From assembly GCA_964593725.1 (NCBI GenBank), contig CAZQJS010000069.1, forward strand, positions 1 to 15,686: a stretch of 15,686 nt of DNA. Reading direction: 5' to 3'. Origin of the DNA: JAIOSM01 sp964593725 (GTDB lineage Bacteria > Desulfobacterota > Desulfobacteria > Desulfobacterales > Desulfobacteraceae). A program made the position numbers and the translations under genes. Every line of letters starts with the position of its first letter. The first letter of the stretch is position 1. Positions 14,079 through 15,686 of this stretch are shown piece after piece. The notes beneath the pieces were generated by a model. The model made no database searches. It was not told the origin of the DNA and saw nothing but the letters and a program-made list of their open reading frames with translations.

Positions 14079-15481
14079 GAGACTACTGTTTTTTTAAGGT
14101 TGATATTATATTTTTTAATTCTGTTCCACACTGTTACCCGGTTTACACCGAGGATGCGGGCAGCCTGGGACTGGTTCCCATTGCTTTTTTGCAAGGCTGC
14201 AATCAGTTCATCCTTTTGGGAAGCTGTTTTGCTGTCCAGGATATCTGGAGGAGATTGATCCGGAGGTGTGCTGATTTCCGGTGCCACAGTGAATTTCTGG
14301 GGAAGGTGTTCAAGGTGAATCAATCCTTTTTCAGCAATTACAAAGGCATATTCCAGGGTGCCCTTAAGCTCTCTTATATTGCCGGGCCATCTGTATTTCA
14401 TAAATAGTTCCATTGTGTTCTGGGAAAGGCCTGTAATGTTTTTTCCTGTTTTTGCCATGAGCCGCTGTATGAATGTATTTACCAGAACCGGGATATCTTC
14501 AATCCTCTCCCTTAAAGGCGGTAAAAATATTGGGATTATGTTTATTCTGAAAAAGAGATCCTGCCTGAACTTGTTCTGCGCCACAAGCTCCTCAAGATTT
14601 TTGTTGGTGGCAGTTATTATTCTGACATCTGCTTTAATGGGGTTTTGTTCCCCGACACGTTCAAACTCCTTGCTGTCAAGTATTCTGAGAAGTTTAACCT
14701 GGATGGAGAGTGGAATATCCCCAATTTCATCCAGAAAAATATCTCCACCATTGGCAGCTTCAAACCGACCTATCCTGTGTTGGTAAGCCCCTGTAAAAGC
14801 GCCCTTTGCATGGCCGAAAAGTTCACTTTCAAGCAGAGATTCATTTAATGCAGCACAATTAAAGGGTATGTATGCTTTATTTTTTCTGATGCCTGACCAG
14901 TGTATGGCATTGGCAACCAGTTCCTTTCCGGTTCCGCTTTCACCGTAGATAATCACTGGTGCATCACTTGCACCGACCTTTAGAATGATATCAAATACCT
15001 GCTGCATGACAGGAGAGATGCCGATTATACCATAGAAGCCATCCTCAGAGTTAAGCTGCCTTGAAAGCTGGGCAACCTCCTGGTCAAGGCGGTGGAGTTC
15101 TGATATGTCGGTAATGGTTTCAACGGCACCAATGGGTTCTCCCTGTTCATCCCTGAGCACAGTGGCATTTTTAAGGGCTGACATGTAGGTTCCATCCTTT
15201 CTTAAAAAATTACACTGGCACTGTTTTATACCGGGGTGATTGGGGTCAAACAGGGCACACCACCATTTCTGATGTACCTCACTCTTTATTGCAAGTTCAC
15301 ATGCATCACAGTCCAGCAGGGTGCATGGCTTCCCAATCAGATCTTCTGGTGAGTATCCGGTCAGGAGTTCAAAGGATTGATTGACCATGATAATTGTTCC
15401 GTCGGAGGCTATGACTATCAGGCCTTCATGCATTGTGTTGATGATGCGGTTCCAGTATTTATGCAGGTCTTTGCTGTGCAT
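14075..15481 (-). CDS. Sigma-54-dependent transcriptional activator (PAS-AAA+-Fis)
   Basis: This 468-residue bacterial enhancer-binding protein has an N-terminal PAS sensor (about 8-125) and an AAA+ sigma-54 interaction domain (about 148-375). The latter carries Walker A GESGTGKE (180-187), the sigma-54 contact loop GAFTGA (227-232) and Walker B GGDIFLDE (245-252). A Fis-type DNA-binding helix-turn-helix ends it (about 422-460; NQSQAARILGVNRVTVWNRI). The PAS domain carries six cysteines: Cys53, 58, 61, 75, 88 and 90. They suggest metal, Fe-S or redox sensing (inference). No response-regulator receiver domain is present. A perfect 17-bp inverted repeat and a -24/-12 promoter lie on its right, reading away. 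These are its likely binding site and target promoter. The ATG at 15481 lacks a clear Shine-Dalgarno; the next in-frame ATG is at 15433. Confidence 0.93.
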   Translation of the reverse strand: MHSKDLHKYWNRIINTMHEGLIVIASDGTIIMVNQSFELLTGYSPEDLIGKPCTLLDCDACELAIKSEVHQKWWCALFDPNHPGIKQCQCNFLRKDGTYMSALKNATVLRDEQGEPIGAVETITDISELHRLDQEVAQLSRQLNSEDGFYGIIGISPVMQQVFDIILKVGASDAPVIIYGESGTGKELVANAIHWSGIRKNKAYIPFNCAALNESLLESELFGHAKGAFTGAYQHRIGRFEAANGGDIFLDEIGDIPLSIQVKLLRILDSKEFERVGEQNPIKADVRIITATNKNLEELVAQNKFRQDLFFRINIIPIFLPPLRERIEDIPVLVNTFIQRLMAKTGKNITGLSQNTMELFMKYRWPGNIRELKGTLEYAFVIAEKGLIHLEHLPQKFTVAPEISTPPDQSPPDILDSKTASQKDELIAALQKSNGNQSQAARILGVNRVTVWNRIKKYNINLKKTVVS

Positions 15482-15509
15482 TGTTTTAAATATCCATTAT
15501 GGTGTTAAA

Positions 15510-15553
15510 GTTATTTAAACACATGTTAAAAAGTTTACATGTGTTTAAATAAC
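15510..15553. promoter_or_regulatory. Probable enhancer (UAS): perfect 17-bp inverted repeat
   Basis: The arms 15510-15526 (GTTATTTAAACACATGT) and 15537-15553 are exact reverse complements with a 10-bp spacer. A further direct half-site, TTAAACACAT, lies at 15555-15564. It is 29 bp upstream of the activator gene and about 95 bp before the -24 box of the promoter at 15648, normal enhancer spacing for an AAA+ activator. It may also autoregulate the activator gene. Confidence 0.7.
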
Positions 15554-15607
15554 ATTAAACACATTTTCTGGCAAGGGTGAAAAAAATAAAATGGCAGTCT
15601 GGTTAAC

Positions 15608-15632
15608 AACAGGGCAATACCTGTTTTTTTTT
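15608..15632 (+). terminator. Small hairpin with T-run upstream of the sigma-54 promoter
   Basis: AACAGG (15608-15613) and CCTGTT (15620-15625) form a 6-bp stem with a 6-nt loop, running into a total of nine T residues. This is a plausible intrinsic terminator on the + strand. It could block read-through into the unit driven from 15648, or end a short transcript from the divergent spacer. Confidence 0.45.
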
Positions 15633-15647
15633 AATTTGGAATCTGTT

Positions 15648-15663
15648 TGGCAGGGATCTTGCT
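15648..15663 (+). promoter_or_regulatory. Sigma-54 (-24/-12) promoter reading out of the window
   Basis: TGGCAG-N5-TTGCT keeps the invariant GG (15649-15650) and GC (15661-15662) with exactly 10 nt between them, close to the TGGCAC-N5-TTGCW consensus. Transcription would start near 15675, so the controlled gene begins beyond the right edge. The adjacent divergent activator and inverted repeat support it. Confidence 0.75.
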
Positions 15664-15686
15664 ATTACAATAATTTAAAGATTGTT

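Noticed and set aside
14358..14786. Plus-strand open frame of 142 codons
   Set aside because: It is antisense to the conserved AAA+ core of the sigma-54 activator and has the composition of a shadow frame.

Overview
The window looks like chromosomal DNA from an anaerobic, sulfate-reducer-type bacterium (Desulfobacterota, most like Desulfobacteraceae). This is inferred from gene content and moderately AT-rich composition, not from a marker gene. Supporting content is an FmdE protein, a molybdopterin-binding protein with a cysteine-rich tail, an ATC-hydrolase-family protein, a Cys-rich PAS sigma-54 activator and a DNA-binding-domain/EIIA fusion. I see no rRNA, tRNA, CRISPR array or insertion sequence.

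Layout. (1) 1-399 is gene-free and holds a long inverted repeat with a nested hairpin. (2) 400-3723 (+) is a three-gene operon: HTH-EIIA(Ntr) fusion, ClC chloride channel/transporter with CBS domains, and a tandem Usp protein. It ends in a hairpin terminator placed inside the 3' end of the next, convergent gene. (3) 3760-8425 (-) is read leftward: AEC-family permease, then, after a gap with a good promoter and possible operator, an SDR dehydrogenase (TTG start), a thiamine-diphosphate enzyme and a BASS-family permease. This is probably a carbon-acid or ketoacid metabolism and transport unit. (4) 8620-10082 (-) is a complete B12-controlled gene: sigma-70 promoter, cobalamin riboswitch, terminator and an LbtU-like outer-membrane porin. 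(5) 10219-11325 (+) encodes an MscS-type channel whose tail overlaps the next convergent gene. (6) 11271-13671 (-) is an operon for FmdE, a MoeA/MogA-fold protein and an ATC-hydrolase-like protein. (7) 13755-14078 (+) is a one-domain ModE-like regulator, divergent from FmdE across a near-perfect 46-bp palindrome. (8) 14075-15481 (-) is a PAS/AAA+/Fis sigma-54 activator. To its right lie a perfect 17-bp inverted repeat and a textbook -24/-12 promoter that fires out of the window.

How the genes work together. The right half reads as two adjacent regulatory modules. In one, a molybdate/tungstate-linked operon is probably controlled by a ModE-like protein lacking its usual ligand domain. In the other, a Cys-rich PAS activator has an enhancer and a sigma-54 promoter aimed at an unseen gene just past position 15686. 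The most notable single item is the cobalamin riboswitch on a TonB-independent-type porin with no other B12 gene nearby. The left operon couples a PTS-type phosphorylatable regulator to an anion channel and a stress protein.
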